A stretch of DNA of 5,222 nucleotides from Actinomycetota bacterium (GTDB lineage: Bacteria; Actinomycetota; Actinomycetes; S36-B12; UBA5976). A model generated the notes under the pieces. It was not told the DNA's origin, ran no database searches, and worked only from the letters and a program-made list of their open reading frames with translations. The stretch covers positions 1 through 5,222 of the forward strand of contig CANFIL010000096.1 of NCBI GenBank assembly GCA_947447095.1, read 5' to 3'. The position numbers and the translations under genes are program-made. Each line of letters begins with the position of its first letter. The stretch's first letter is position 1. Below, piece by piece: positions 1-5,222 of this stretch.

Positions 1-612
1 ATATTGCCGAATGTCATTGTGACTGGCGCTTCGTCCGTTGCCGCCCGCGCAACCGTTGGACCTGACTGCACGTTGAATGACACCACGGTCGGAGCTGATG
101 CATCGGTCGCGCGCACAACGGCAAACGGCGCCGTGATCGGCGACCACGCGACTGTGGGTCCGTACACCTACCTTCGGCCTGGAACGGTCCTTGGCACTGG
201 CGCTAAAGCCGGCGGGTTCGTCGAAATGAAGAACGCTCAACTCGGCGAGGGCGCCAAAGTTCCACACTTGTCCTATGTCGGTGACGCAGTGATCGGCGAA
301 GGCACCAACATTGGTGCCGCCACCGTTTTCGTGAATTACGACGGCGTTGAAAAGCATTCGACTACCATCGGGCGCCACGTACGGGTCGGCAGCGACTCGA
401 TGCTGGTAGCTCCCATCACGATTGGCGATGGTGCCTACACGGCGGCTGGCTCAGTAATTACCGAGAATGTTCCAGCAGGAGCCATGGCGGTTGCCCGGGC
501 ACGCCAGCGCAACATTTTAGATTGGGTCGTGCGTCGCCGACCCGGTTCCAAGTCCGCACAGGCGGCAGTGGCAGACTCTACTCATACCAACGGTTCGGGC
601 GAAGGGGCTTAA
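1..612 (+). CDS. glmU: GlmU C-terminal acetyltransferase domain, 5'-truncated by the window edge
   Basis: GlmU is the bifunctional glucosamine-1-phosphate N-acetyltransferase / GlcNAc-1-phosphate uridylyltransferase. It makes cytoplasmic UDP-GlcNAc for peptidoglycan. Only the left-handed beta-helix acetyltransferase part is present, and the frame is open from base 1. Numbering residues from the TTG at base 4, the key positions align with E. coli GlmU at a constant offset of 275: R58 (R333), K76 (K351), H88 (catalytic H363), Y91 (Y366), N102 (N377), N111-Y112 (N386-Y387) and K117 (K392). Hexapeptide repeats such as VIGDHATVG and TIGRHVRVG run through it. The last ~25 residues, after RRRPGS, are a low-complexity tail of the kind common in actinobacterial GlmU. 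About 275 N-terminal residues, including the uridylyltransferase domain, lie upstream. The TTG at base 4 is not a real start. The TAA lies 3 bases before prs, so the two are probably cotranscribed. All acetyltransferase residues checked are intact. Confidence 0.96.
   Translation: MLPNVIVTGASSVAARATVGPDCTLNDTTVGADASVARTTANGAVIGDHATVGPYTYLRPGTVLGTGAKAGGFVEMKNAQLGEGAKVPHLSYVGDAVIGEGTNIGAATVFVNYDGVEKHSTTIGRHVRVGSDSMLVAPITIGDGAYTAAGSVITENVPAGAMAVARARQRNILDWVVRRRPGSKSAQAAVADSTHTNGSGEGA
602..607 (+). promoter_or_regulatory. Shine-Dalgarno sequence of prs
   Basis: AAGGGG lies inside the last codons of glmU, 8 bases before the ATG at 616. Its position supports that start and suggests translation of prs is coupled to glmU termination. 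Confidence 0.6.
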
Positions 613-615
613 TTC

Positions 616-1596
616 ATGACTGGGATTACACAGCACAATGCAAAGCGACTGGTGTTGTTAGCAGGTCGGTCCCATCCAGAGTTAGCCGAAGCCGTAGCCG
701 AGAACCTCGGTGTTGAGCTCGTACCAACCCGTGCATACAACTTTGCCAATGGCGAAACTTTTGTGCGCTTCGAAGAATCAGTTCGTGGTTGCGATGCATT
801 CGTTCTACAAACACACTCAGCGCCAGTGAATGACTGGATCATGGAACAACTGTTGATGGTTGATGCCTTGAAGCGAGCATCGGCAAAGCGAATCACGGTT
901 GTTGCTCCGTTCTACGGCTACGCACGTCAGGACAAGAAGCACGCAGGTCGCGAACCAATTTCTGCACGCTTGATGGCTGACTTGTTCCACGCAGCTGGGG
1001 CCGATCGCATCATGAGTGTCGACTTGCACACCGCTCAGATCCAAGGTTTCTTCAACGGTCCTGTTGACCACTTGTTTGCACTTCCCATTCTTGCTGCCCA
1101 CGTCGGTCGCACTCTTGATCGTTCAAAGATCACGGTTGTCTCACCAGATGCTGGTCGTGTTCGTGTAGCTGAACGCTGGACCGACATTCTCGGTGCGCCA
1201 CTGGCAATCATTCACAAGCGTCGCGATCCGGATGTCCCTAATGAAGCAAAGGTTCTCGAAGTAGTTGGTGACGTAAAGGGTCGCATCTGTGTCGTCGTTG
1301 ACGACATGATCGATACCGGCGGCACGATCGTTAAGGCTTCTGAAGCATTGTTCGAAAATGGTGCCGAAGATGTTGTGGTCACAGCAACGCATGGTGTCCT
1401 ATCTGCTCCAGCAGCTCAGCGCCTACAGGATTCGCGCATCAAGGAAGTTGTTGTCACTGACACACTTCCAATTTCGGCCGAAAACCGATTCCCAGGTCTG
1501 ACCGTTCTTCCAATCGCACCGCTGATCGCGCGCGCCATTCGCGAAGTATTCGACGAAGGTTCAGTTACCAGCCTGTTCGATCACGTTGGCGTCTAA
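616..1596 (+). CDS. prs: Ribose-phosphate pyrophosphokinase (PRPP synthetase, class I)
   Basis: Prs transfers pyrophosphate from ATP to ribose-5-phosphate, giving PRPP for purine, pyrimidine, histidine, tryptophan and NAD synthesis. In actinobacteria PRPP also feeds decaprenyl-phosphoryl-arabinose. The 326 residues match the usual length. Visible in order: FANGE (43-47) of the nucleotide site; FYGYARQDKK (99-108) followed by GREPISAR; the DLHTAQIQGFF segment (136-146) with catalytic-region H138; the flexible-loop KRR (201-203); and the PRPP-binding loop VVVDDMIDTGGT (226-237). These are the signatures of phosphate-activated, ADP-inhibited class I enzymes. The ATG at 616 has a Shine-Dalgarno sequence within glmU, and the N-terminus matches actinobacterial Prs. 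The gene follows glmU by 3 bases and is followed by a 147-base gap with a new promoter, so it is probably the last gene strongly driven by the glmU-side promoter. Nothing is missing or unusual in the protein. Confidence 0.97.
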   Translation: MTGITQHNAKRLVLLAGRSHPELAEAVAENLGVELVPTRAYNFANGETFVRFEESVRGCDAFVLQTHSAPVNDWIMEQLLMVDALKRASAKRITVVAPFYGYARQDKKHAGREPISARLMADLFHAAGADRIMSVDLHTAQIQGFFNGPVDHLFALPILAAHVGRTLDRSKITVVSPDAGRVRVAERWTDILGAPLAIIHKRRDPDVPNEAKVLEVVGDVKGRICVVVDDMIDTGGTIVKASEALFENGAEDVVVTATHGVLSAPAAQRLQDSRIKEVVVTDTLPISAENRFPGLTVLPIAPLIARAIREVFDEGSVTSLFDHVGV

Positions 1597-1619
1597 ACCC
1601 CTGATTTTTCAAGGCGGAT

Positions 1620-1649
1620 TTGACCGCGCTGTAATGCGCTGGTTACCCT
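1620..1649 (+). promoter_or_regulatory. Housekeeping promoter for rplY and the downstream genes
   Basis: TTGACC (1620-1625) and TACCCT (1644-1649) are separated by 18 bases. They fit the actinobacterial housekeeping sigma pattern: TTGAC at -35 and TANNNT at -10. Counting from the -10, transcription should start near 1655-1657. This is the only non-coding gap in the window, and it lies before a highly expressed ribosomal protein gene. Within the spacer GCGCTG occurs twice, 10 bases apart (1626-1631 and 1636-1641). The start point is predicted only. Confidence 0.7.
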
Positions 1650-1654
1650 AAGAA

Positions 1655-1740
1655 TGCTCCTCGGCGAGGGCGTCGCTTATGCGAAAGCCGTTATCGACGA
1701 AGGTCTCACGCGGAGCGTGCATTAGACCCATTTAGGAGTA
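1655..1740 (+). promoter_or_regulatory. Structured 5' leader of rplY with predicted Shine-Dalgarno sequestration
   Basis: Three helices can be drawn by hand. P1 pairs 1655-1661 with 1734-1740 (seven pairs, one G-U) and covers the whole rplY Shine-Dalgarno site. P2 pairs CGTCG 1671-1675 with CGACG 1695-1699, continues through an imperfect AU-rich stretch with mismatches, and ends in a GC-GAAA-GC tetraloop hairpin (1681-1688). P3 pairs GGTCT 1702-1706 with AGACC 1724-1728 and CACGC 1707-1711 with GCGTG 1715-1719, with a GGA loop and a CATT bulge. A competing hairpin, CCTC 1659-1662 with GAGG 1666-1669, would break P1 and free the ribosome site. No U-run follows P3, so any control would be at translation rather than termination. 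Autoregulation by L25 is an obvious guess but unproven. A 23-codon reading frame (1654-1725) overlaps the same bases. No known Rfam family is asserted. Confidence 0.45.
1734..1738 (+). promoter_or_regulatory. Shine-Dalgarno sequence of rplY
   Basis: AGGAG lies 5 bases before the ATG at 1744. It is the strongest ribosome-binding site in the window and fixes that start. It is exactly complementary to CTCCT at 1657-1661, near the predicted 5' end of the transcript. Confidence 0.85.
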
Positions 1741-1743
1741 AAC

Positions 1744-2211
1744 ATGACAGACGTATTGAACGCTTATGTTCGTAATGATTTCGGCAAGGGTGCAGCTCGC
1801 AGCCTCCGTCGTGATGGCAAAACCCCAGCCGTAATTTATGGTCGCGGTTCCGCCCCAGTTCACGTTGCAGTCGATTCACACGAACTCACCAAGATTCTTC
1901 GCAAGAAGGTTTCATCACTTGAGGTTGTTGTCGAAGGCAAGAACCACATCGTGACCCCACGCGACATCCAGATTGACCCAGTTCGTCGTTTCGTCGAGCA
2001 CGTTGACTTGGTAGTTGTTACCGCTGCAGAAGCTGCAACAATCGCGCGCGATGCAGCCGAAGCTCATGCTGCTGCTGATGCGGCTGCCAACAAGGCTGCT
2101 GAAGATGCAGCTAACAAGGCTGCTGCTCGTACCGCTCGCCAGGCTGAAGCAGAAGCAGCAGGCACATCTGATGCTGCTGCCGATGCTTCTTCCGAGGACA
2201 GCGCAGAGTAA
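1744..2211 (+). CDS. rplY: Large ribosomal subunit protein bL25 (Ctc family), short form lacking the beta domain
   Basis: bL25 binds 5S rRNA at loop E in the large ribosomal subunit. Residues 1-92 form a complete L25 5S-binding domain, recognisable by GKGAARSLRRDGKTPAVIYG (14-33) and the DIQIDPVRRFVEHVDLVVV ending (74-92). Actinobacterial homologues normally continue into a C-terminal beta domain (TL5/CTC type) and total about 200 residues. Here the protein goes straight from LVVV into a 63-residue tail, 93-155. By count the tail is 31 Ala, 13 Asp/Glu and 5 Lys/Arg, probably helical and then disordered near TSDAAADASSEDSAE. The tail contains a 24-base tandem repeat. No remnant of the missing domain is seen before pth, so this is not a simple frameshift. 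Translation ends at tandem TAA codons (2209-2214), 2 bases before pth. The identity of the first domain is secure; the tail's role is unknown. Confidence 0.93.
   Translation: MTDVLNAYVRNDFGKGAARSLRRDGKTPAVIYGRGSAPVHVAVDSHELTKILRKKVSSLEVVVEGKNHIVTPRDIQIDPVRRFVEHVDLVVVTAAEAATIARDAAEAHAAADAAANKAAEDAANKAAARTARQAEAEAAGTSDAAADASSEDSAE
2089..2125 (+). repeat. 24-base-period direct repeat in the rplY tail
   Basis: AACAAGGCTGCTG occurs at 2089-2101 and again at 2113-2125, exactly 24 bases apart and in frame. It encodes AANKAA twice (residues 114-119 and 122-127). The surrounding GCT/GCA-rich DNA looks like coding sequence that expanded by slippage or duplication. Confidence 0.75.
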
Positions 2212-2216
2212 TAAGC

Positions 2217-2789
2217 GTGGCTAATCAATGGCTCATAGTGGGACTCGGTAATCCGGGTCCCACTTATGCTTTGACGCGCCACAATATCGGTGCACGAGTC
2301 ATTGATGAACTTGCCCATCGCGGGAATTCAAAACTTAGCCGACACAAACGAGCACTTGCTGATGTCGCTGAAGTTCGCAGTGGTGAAAACAAACTCGTTC
2401 TCGTAAAGCCAATGTCGTACATGAATGAAAGTGGCGGCCCAACAAAGGCCCTTGCATCGTTCTACAAAATCGAGCCAGCAAACATCATCGTGCTGCATGA
2501 CGAGTTAGATATTCCACTGTCAACCATCCGAGTGAAACGTGGTGGTGGCGATAACGGTCACAATGGTTTGAAGTCGATTCGCGGAGCATTTGGAACGGGT
2601 GAATGGTTCCGGGTTCGATTAGGAATTGGGCGTCCAGAAGGTCGGCAAGATCCTGCTGACTTTGTCCTTAAGCCATTTGGGAGTGCACAGGCTACGGATG
2701 TCGAGTTCTTAATCAGTAACGGTGCGGATGCAGTTGAGTCCATCGTGAACCACGGACTAGTCGCTACGCAGAATACGTTCAACTCGTGA
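2217..2789 (+). CDS. pth: Peptidyl-tRNA hydrolase
   Basis: Pth cleaves the ester bond of peptidyl-tRNAs that drop off ribosomes, releasing tRNA for reuse in the cytoplasm. The 190-residue protein has normal family length. It begins with the GLGNPGPTY signature (9-17) and carries catalytic H22 beside N12. The PMSYMN motif (M69, N70), the LHDELDIP motif (D95) and GDNGHNGLKS (N116) match E. coli Pth residues N10, H20, M67, N68, D93 and N114. The GTG at 2217 is chosen because the protein then starts MANQWLIVGLGNPG, the normal N-terminus. It sits 2 bases after the TAATAA of rplY. No good Shine-Dalgarno sequence is at the right distance (GAGGA at 2194-2198 is 18 bases away), so it is probably translated by coupling to rplY. 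Its stop overlaps the next gene. Confidence 0.97.
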   Translation: MANQWLIVGLGNPGPTYALTRHNIGARVIDELAHRGNSKLSRHKRALADVAEVRSGENKLVLVKPMSYMNESGGPTKALASFYKIEPANIIVLHDELDIPLSTIRVKRGGGDNGHNGLKSIRGAFGTGEWFRVRLGIGRPEGRQDPADFVLKPFGSAQATDVEFLISNGADAVESIVNHGLVATQNTFNS

Positions 2790-3547
2790 ACGATCACGAG
2801 GTAGCCCGACACATTGCTCGCCGCGCTGGCGATCTCCTTGCAGCAGTTCGAGACGATTCTCCAGGTCTTCCATCGCGAGAGCTTGCCGCGCTCGGTGATC
2901 GAGCTGCCCACGAATTGTGCATGGAGTTGTTTCGGGAATTTCGTCCGAATGATTTCGTATTGAGCGAAGAGGGCGAATTAGATCCGTCTCGGAATAGTCA
3001 AGATCGATTGTGGATCATTGATCCACTCGATGGCACGTCACACTATTCCAGCCGAGGCTCAGATTATGCAGTGCACATTGCCTTGTGGGAACGGGAATCA
3101 ACTCAGCTGTCTCAGATCACTGCTGCCAGTGTGTACATTCCTGCCACTGGAGTGATGCTGTCGATGGATGATGACGTTGTCCCATCTATTGCTCGTGCCC
3201 AAGCGATTAGGATTTTAGTTTCTCGCACTCGGCCACCTCGAGAAATCGACAAAATCGCAGTTGAACTCAAAAGTGAGACCGGACGAGACATTGACGTAGT
3301 CCCGATGGGTTCGGTCGGTGCGAAAGTTGCACACATCATTGCCGGGCATGCTGATATGTACATCAATACTGGAGGCTTCCACGAATGGGATATCGCGGCG
3401 CCACTGGGTGTCGCGCATCATTATGGCTTAACCGTCTGCGACCGCGATGGCAACCATCTTGAATTCAATCAAACCGACACAATTGTGCCGAATGCCGTGA
3501 TTACACGCCCACAATTTGTTCCAACACTCGTTCACTCCTTAGCGTAG
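2786..3547 (+). CDS. cysQ: CysQ-like 3'(2'),5'-bisphosphate nucleotidase / inositol monophosphatase family
   Basis: This is a metal-dependent, lithium-sensitive-type phosphatase of the inositol monophosphatase superfamily. The likely substrate is 3'-phosphoadenosine 5'-phosphate (PAP), a by-product of sulfate assimilation and sulfation; mycobacterial CysQ is also reported to act on inositol phosphates. The 253 residues carry the metal-site motifs in order: LSEEGE (E61, E62), WIIDPLDGT (76-84, with D79 and D82) and HEWDIAAP (W201-D202). SRTRPP (146-151), SVGAK (176-180) and HIALW (97-101) recall M. tuberculosis CysQ (Rv2131c), from memory and not by alignment. The GTG at 2786 overlaps the pth stop as GTGA, and no separate Shine-Dalgarno sequence is visible, implying translational coupling. 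The N-terminus aligns well from this start. Placement between pth and mfd is not the usual actinobacterial order. Family assignment is firm; the exact substrate is inferred. Confidence 0.85.
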   Translation: MNDHEVARHIARRAGDLLAAVRDDSPGLPSRELAALGDRAAHELCMELFREFRPNDFVLSEEGELDPSRNSQDRLWIIDPLDGTSHYSSRGSDYAVHIALWERESTQLSQITAASVYIPATGVMLSMDDDVVPSIARAQAIRILVSRTRPPREIDKIAVELKSETGRDIDVVPMGSVGAKVAHIIAGHADMYINTGGFHEWDIAAPLGVAHHYGLTVCDRDGNHLEFNQTDTIVPNAVITRPQFVPTLVHSLA

Positions 3548-3551
3548 GAAC

Positions 3552-5222
3552 ATGTCCTTGCAACATGTCGTCACCGCAGTTGCGAAGGACAGCAATATCC
3601 GTGCCGCTGCTGAGGACTTAGCAGCGGGTGTGCCGGCTCGAATCGGAACGTCTCCCAGCTCGATTCCATACGTCATCGCAGCTTTAGCCCAGAGCGATCG
3701 TCCTTTGCTTGTCATCACTCCAAGTGATCGAGCAGCTGAAGAATATGCAAAATCTTTGAGCGACTTCATCGAACCGCAATCAATTGCAGTTTTTCCAGCA
3801 TGGGAAACCTTGCCGCACGAGCGACTGAGCCCATCGGGTGACACGGTTGGAACTCGAATGGCAGTGCTACGCCGACTGGCACATCCAGAAGAATCGTCAG
3901 CGATTAAGTGCATGGTTGCTCCGATTCGTTCTGTCATTCAGCCGATTGTTACGGGTTTGGGCGAGATCGTCCCCTTGACTCTTTCTGTCGACGATGAAAT
4001 GTCGCTCGATGCCTTGTCGTTGCGCCTAGTTCAGTTGGGTTTTGAACGCGTTGAATTAGTTGATCGGCGTGGCCAATTTGCAGTTCGTGGTGGCATCGTT
4101 GATGTTTTCCCAAGCTCACTTGAGCACCCATTACGAGTTGAGTTTTGGGGCGATGTCGTTGAAGACATTCGCGCATTCTCAGTTGCGGATCAGCGATCCC
4201 TTGGATTGCCGACAACAACTTTACTGGCAACGGCGTGCCGTGAACTTCTCATTGATGAAGCGGTCCAACTACGCGCAGGAGAACTACTTAAGAAACATCC
4301 TGAACTGGGAGAGATTCTTGACCCTGTTTCGCAGGGTATAGCCGTTGAAGGCATGGAAAGTTTGTTGCCTGTCCTCGTCGAAGACATGGAATTGATCTTG
4401 GATGTTATCGGTCAACAATGGTTAGTCGTTGAAGTTGACCCAGAGCGAATTTCGGCCCGAGCAGCCGAACTAGTTACAACCAGTGCTGAATTCCTCGAGG
4501 CTTCGTGGAGCAATGTCACAGCGGGTAACTCTTCGATGCCAATCGATCTAGGTAAATCGGGCTATCGAGATTACGCAGAGACAAAAGATGCGTACGCCAC
4601 TCGAGCGTGGTGTGAAATATCGACACTCATTGGGCCAGATGACGTCATCCCAGACATTCATCCGACCACGGAATACCGATCAGATTTCGAAGCTGCGGTA
4701 TCTGATATCCGTGCCTGGTGGGCGAGTGGTTATGACGTTGGAATAGCAATGGCTGGACATGGATCCGCTCAGCGAGTTGTGCAAACTCTTTCGGAGCATG
4801 ACATAGCCGCGCGACTTGTCGAGACCATCACCGGTGCAGATCGAGTTGTCGAAGTAACCGTGTCACATCAAGAACGCGGCGTCGTTTGCGTTGCTGGCGA
4901 ATTCGTACTCGTTACTGAAATTGATCTTTTTGCGGCGCGTGACTCAGCGCGCGAACCACGCACTATGCCGAGTCGTCGACGATCAACAATTGATCCGCTG
5001 ACTCTAAAAGCTGGCGACTACGTCGTTCATGATCAGCATGGTGTCGGCCGTTACGTCGAAATGGCGCAACGCAACGTACAAGGAGCTACGCGCGAGTATC
5101 TCGTCGTTGAATATGCGCCGAGTAAACGCGGCCAACGTGGAGACCGGTTGTATGTCCCAACTGACCAGCTTGACCATGTCACGCGATATGTGGGTGGCGA
5201 GGCACCGAGCCTCAATCGTCTC
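3552..5222 (+). CDS. mfd: Transcription-repair coupling factor Mfd, N-terminal part (3'-truncated by the window edge)
   Basis: Mfd removes RNA polymerase stalled at DNA damage and recruits UvrA, giving transcription-coupled nucleotide excision repair. The frame is open for 557 codons to the window edge; full-length Mfd is about 1150-1200 residues. Visible parts: a UvrB-like module (about 1-360) with WETLPHERLSPSGDTVGTR (84-102); a UvrA-contact region QFAVRGGIVDVFP...RVEFWGD in which R179, R195 and W199 align with E. coli R165, R181 and F185; an Mfd-specific D3 region; and the CarD-like RNA-polymerase-interacting domain from about 481 (DYVVHDQHGVGRYVE, 489-503). The Walker A position in the UvrB-like module reads GTSPSSIPY, degenerate as expected in Mfd. 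The motor domains lie outside. ATG 3552 is preferred because MSLQHVVTAVAKD resembles other actinobacterial Mfd starts. The Shine-Dalgarno AGGA (3546-3549) is only 2 bases away, and a TTG at 3558 is the alternative. It follows cysQ by 4 bases, so it is probably in the same operon. Confidence 0.96.
   Translation, partial: MSLQHVVTAVAKDSNIRAAAEDLAAGVPARIGTSPSSIPYVIAALAQSDRPLLVITPSDRAAEEYAKSLSDFIEPQSIAVFPAWETLPHERLSPSGDTVGTRMAVLRRLAHPEESSAIKCMVAPIRSVIQPIVTGLGEIVPLTLSVDDEMSLDALSLRLVQLGFERVELVDRRGQFAVRGGIVDVFPSSLEHPLRVEFWGDVVEDIRAFSVADQRSLGLPTTTLLATACRELLIDEAVQLRAGELLKKHPELGEILDPVSQGIAVEGMESLLPVLVEDMELILDVIGQQWLVVEVDPERISARAAELVTTSAEFLEASWSNVTAGNSSMPIDLGKSGYRDYAETKDAYATRAWCEISTLIGPDDVIPDIHPTTEYRSDFEAAVSDIRAWWASGYDVGIAMAGHGSAQRVVQTLSEHDIAARLVETITGADRVVEVTVSHQERGVVCVAGEFVLVTEIDLFAARDSAREPRTMPSRRRSTIDPLTLKAGDYVVHDQHGVGRYVEMAQRNVQGATREYLVVEYAPSKRGQRGDRLYVPTDQLDHVTRYVGGEAPSLNRL

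Noticed and set aside
4..6. TTG at base 4 as a start for a stand-alone acetyltransferase
   Set aside because: The frame is open through base 1, and the sequence lines up mid-protein with GlmU. The truncation is caused by the window edge.
609..1392. Minus-strand open frames inside prs
   Set aside because: Prs is complete and carries all its motifs on the + strand. The reverse frames show no domain, no ribosome site and no gap to live in.
1600..1614. Possible terminator after prs
   Set aside because: Only a weak imperfect hairpin (CCTGA/TCAAGG with a bulge) can be drawn. The T-run is in the loop rather than after the stem, so it does not look like an intrinsic terminator.
1702..1733. P3 hairpin as an attenuator terminator
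   Set aside because: The stem is strong, but it is followed by CATTTAGG rather than a run of T, so transcription termination there is not supported.
2015..2224. Plus-strand Leu/Met-rich open frame in rplY
   Set aside because: It is a frame-shifted reading of the alanine-codon tract, where GCT GCT read one base along gives CTG CTG. It has no start signal and no homology.
2064..2318. Minus-strand alanine-rich open frame opposite the rplY tail and pth start
   Set aside because: It is the reverse reading of GCT/GCA-rich rplY DNA. The composition is an artefact of the repeat; there is no family signature, and it crosses two well-supported + strand genes.
3539..4387. Open frames on both strands within the first half of mfd
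   Set aside because: The long + frame from 3552 reads as Mfd without interruption. The other frames contain no recognisable motif.
1..5222. Search by eye for CRISPR arrays, tRNA or rRNA genes, IS ends, integrase sites or defence genes
   Set aside because: Nearly all bases are assigned to six core genes, and the single gap is explained by the promoter and leader. No spaced repeats, cloverleaf or terminal inverted repeats were seen.

Overview
The window holds an actinobacterial housekeeping cluster, with every gene on the + strand: the 3' part of glmU, prs, rplY (L25/Ctc family), pth, a cysQ-type phosphatase gene and the 5' part of mfd. The order glmU-prs-rplY-pth-mfd is the classic arrangement of Actinomycetota. 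The proteins also look actinobacterial: Mfd has WETLPHERLSP, DQHGVGRYVE and YVGGEAP, and the CysQ resembles the mycobacterial enzyme. Counting a few lines by eye gives a GC content of roughly 50-60%, low for the phylum. That would suit a small-genome aquatic lineage such as freshwater Nanopelagicales or Luna-type Microbacteriaceae, but the lineage is inference and the species cannot be named.

Bases 1-612 are the acetyltransferase end of GlmU (UDP-GlcNAc synthesis, cell wall). Three bases later comes prs (616-1596, PRPP synthetase). The only real intergenic gap is 1597-1743. It has no convincing terminator, but it has a good sigma70/SigA-type promoter (TTGACC-18 bp-TACCCT) and an approximately 85-nt leader before rplY that can fold into a compact three-helix structure. 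In that fold the first bases of the transcript pair with the Shine-Dalgarno sequence of rplY. This is the most interesting signal in the window.

From rplY onward the genes are packed tightly. The tandem stop of rplY lies 2 bases before the GTG of pth, pth and cysQ share a GTGA overlap, and mfd begins 4 bases after cysQ. rplY-pth-cysQ-mfd is therefore probably one transcription unit driven by the leader promoter, with read-through from glmU-prs possible. It joins translation (L25 on 5S rRNA, recycling of peptidyl-tRNA), PAP or inositol-phosphate turnover, and transcription-coupled repair.

Two gene-level oddities stand out. L25 keeps its 5S-binding domain but lacks the C-terminal beta domain usual in the Ctc/TL5 family, having an alanine-rich acidic tail instead. 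A cysQ gene also sits inside the usual pth-mfd junction. No mobile element, CRISPR array, tRNA, rRNA or defence-type system was seen.
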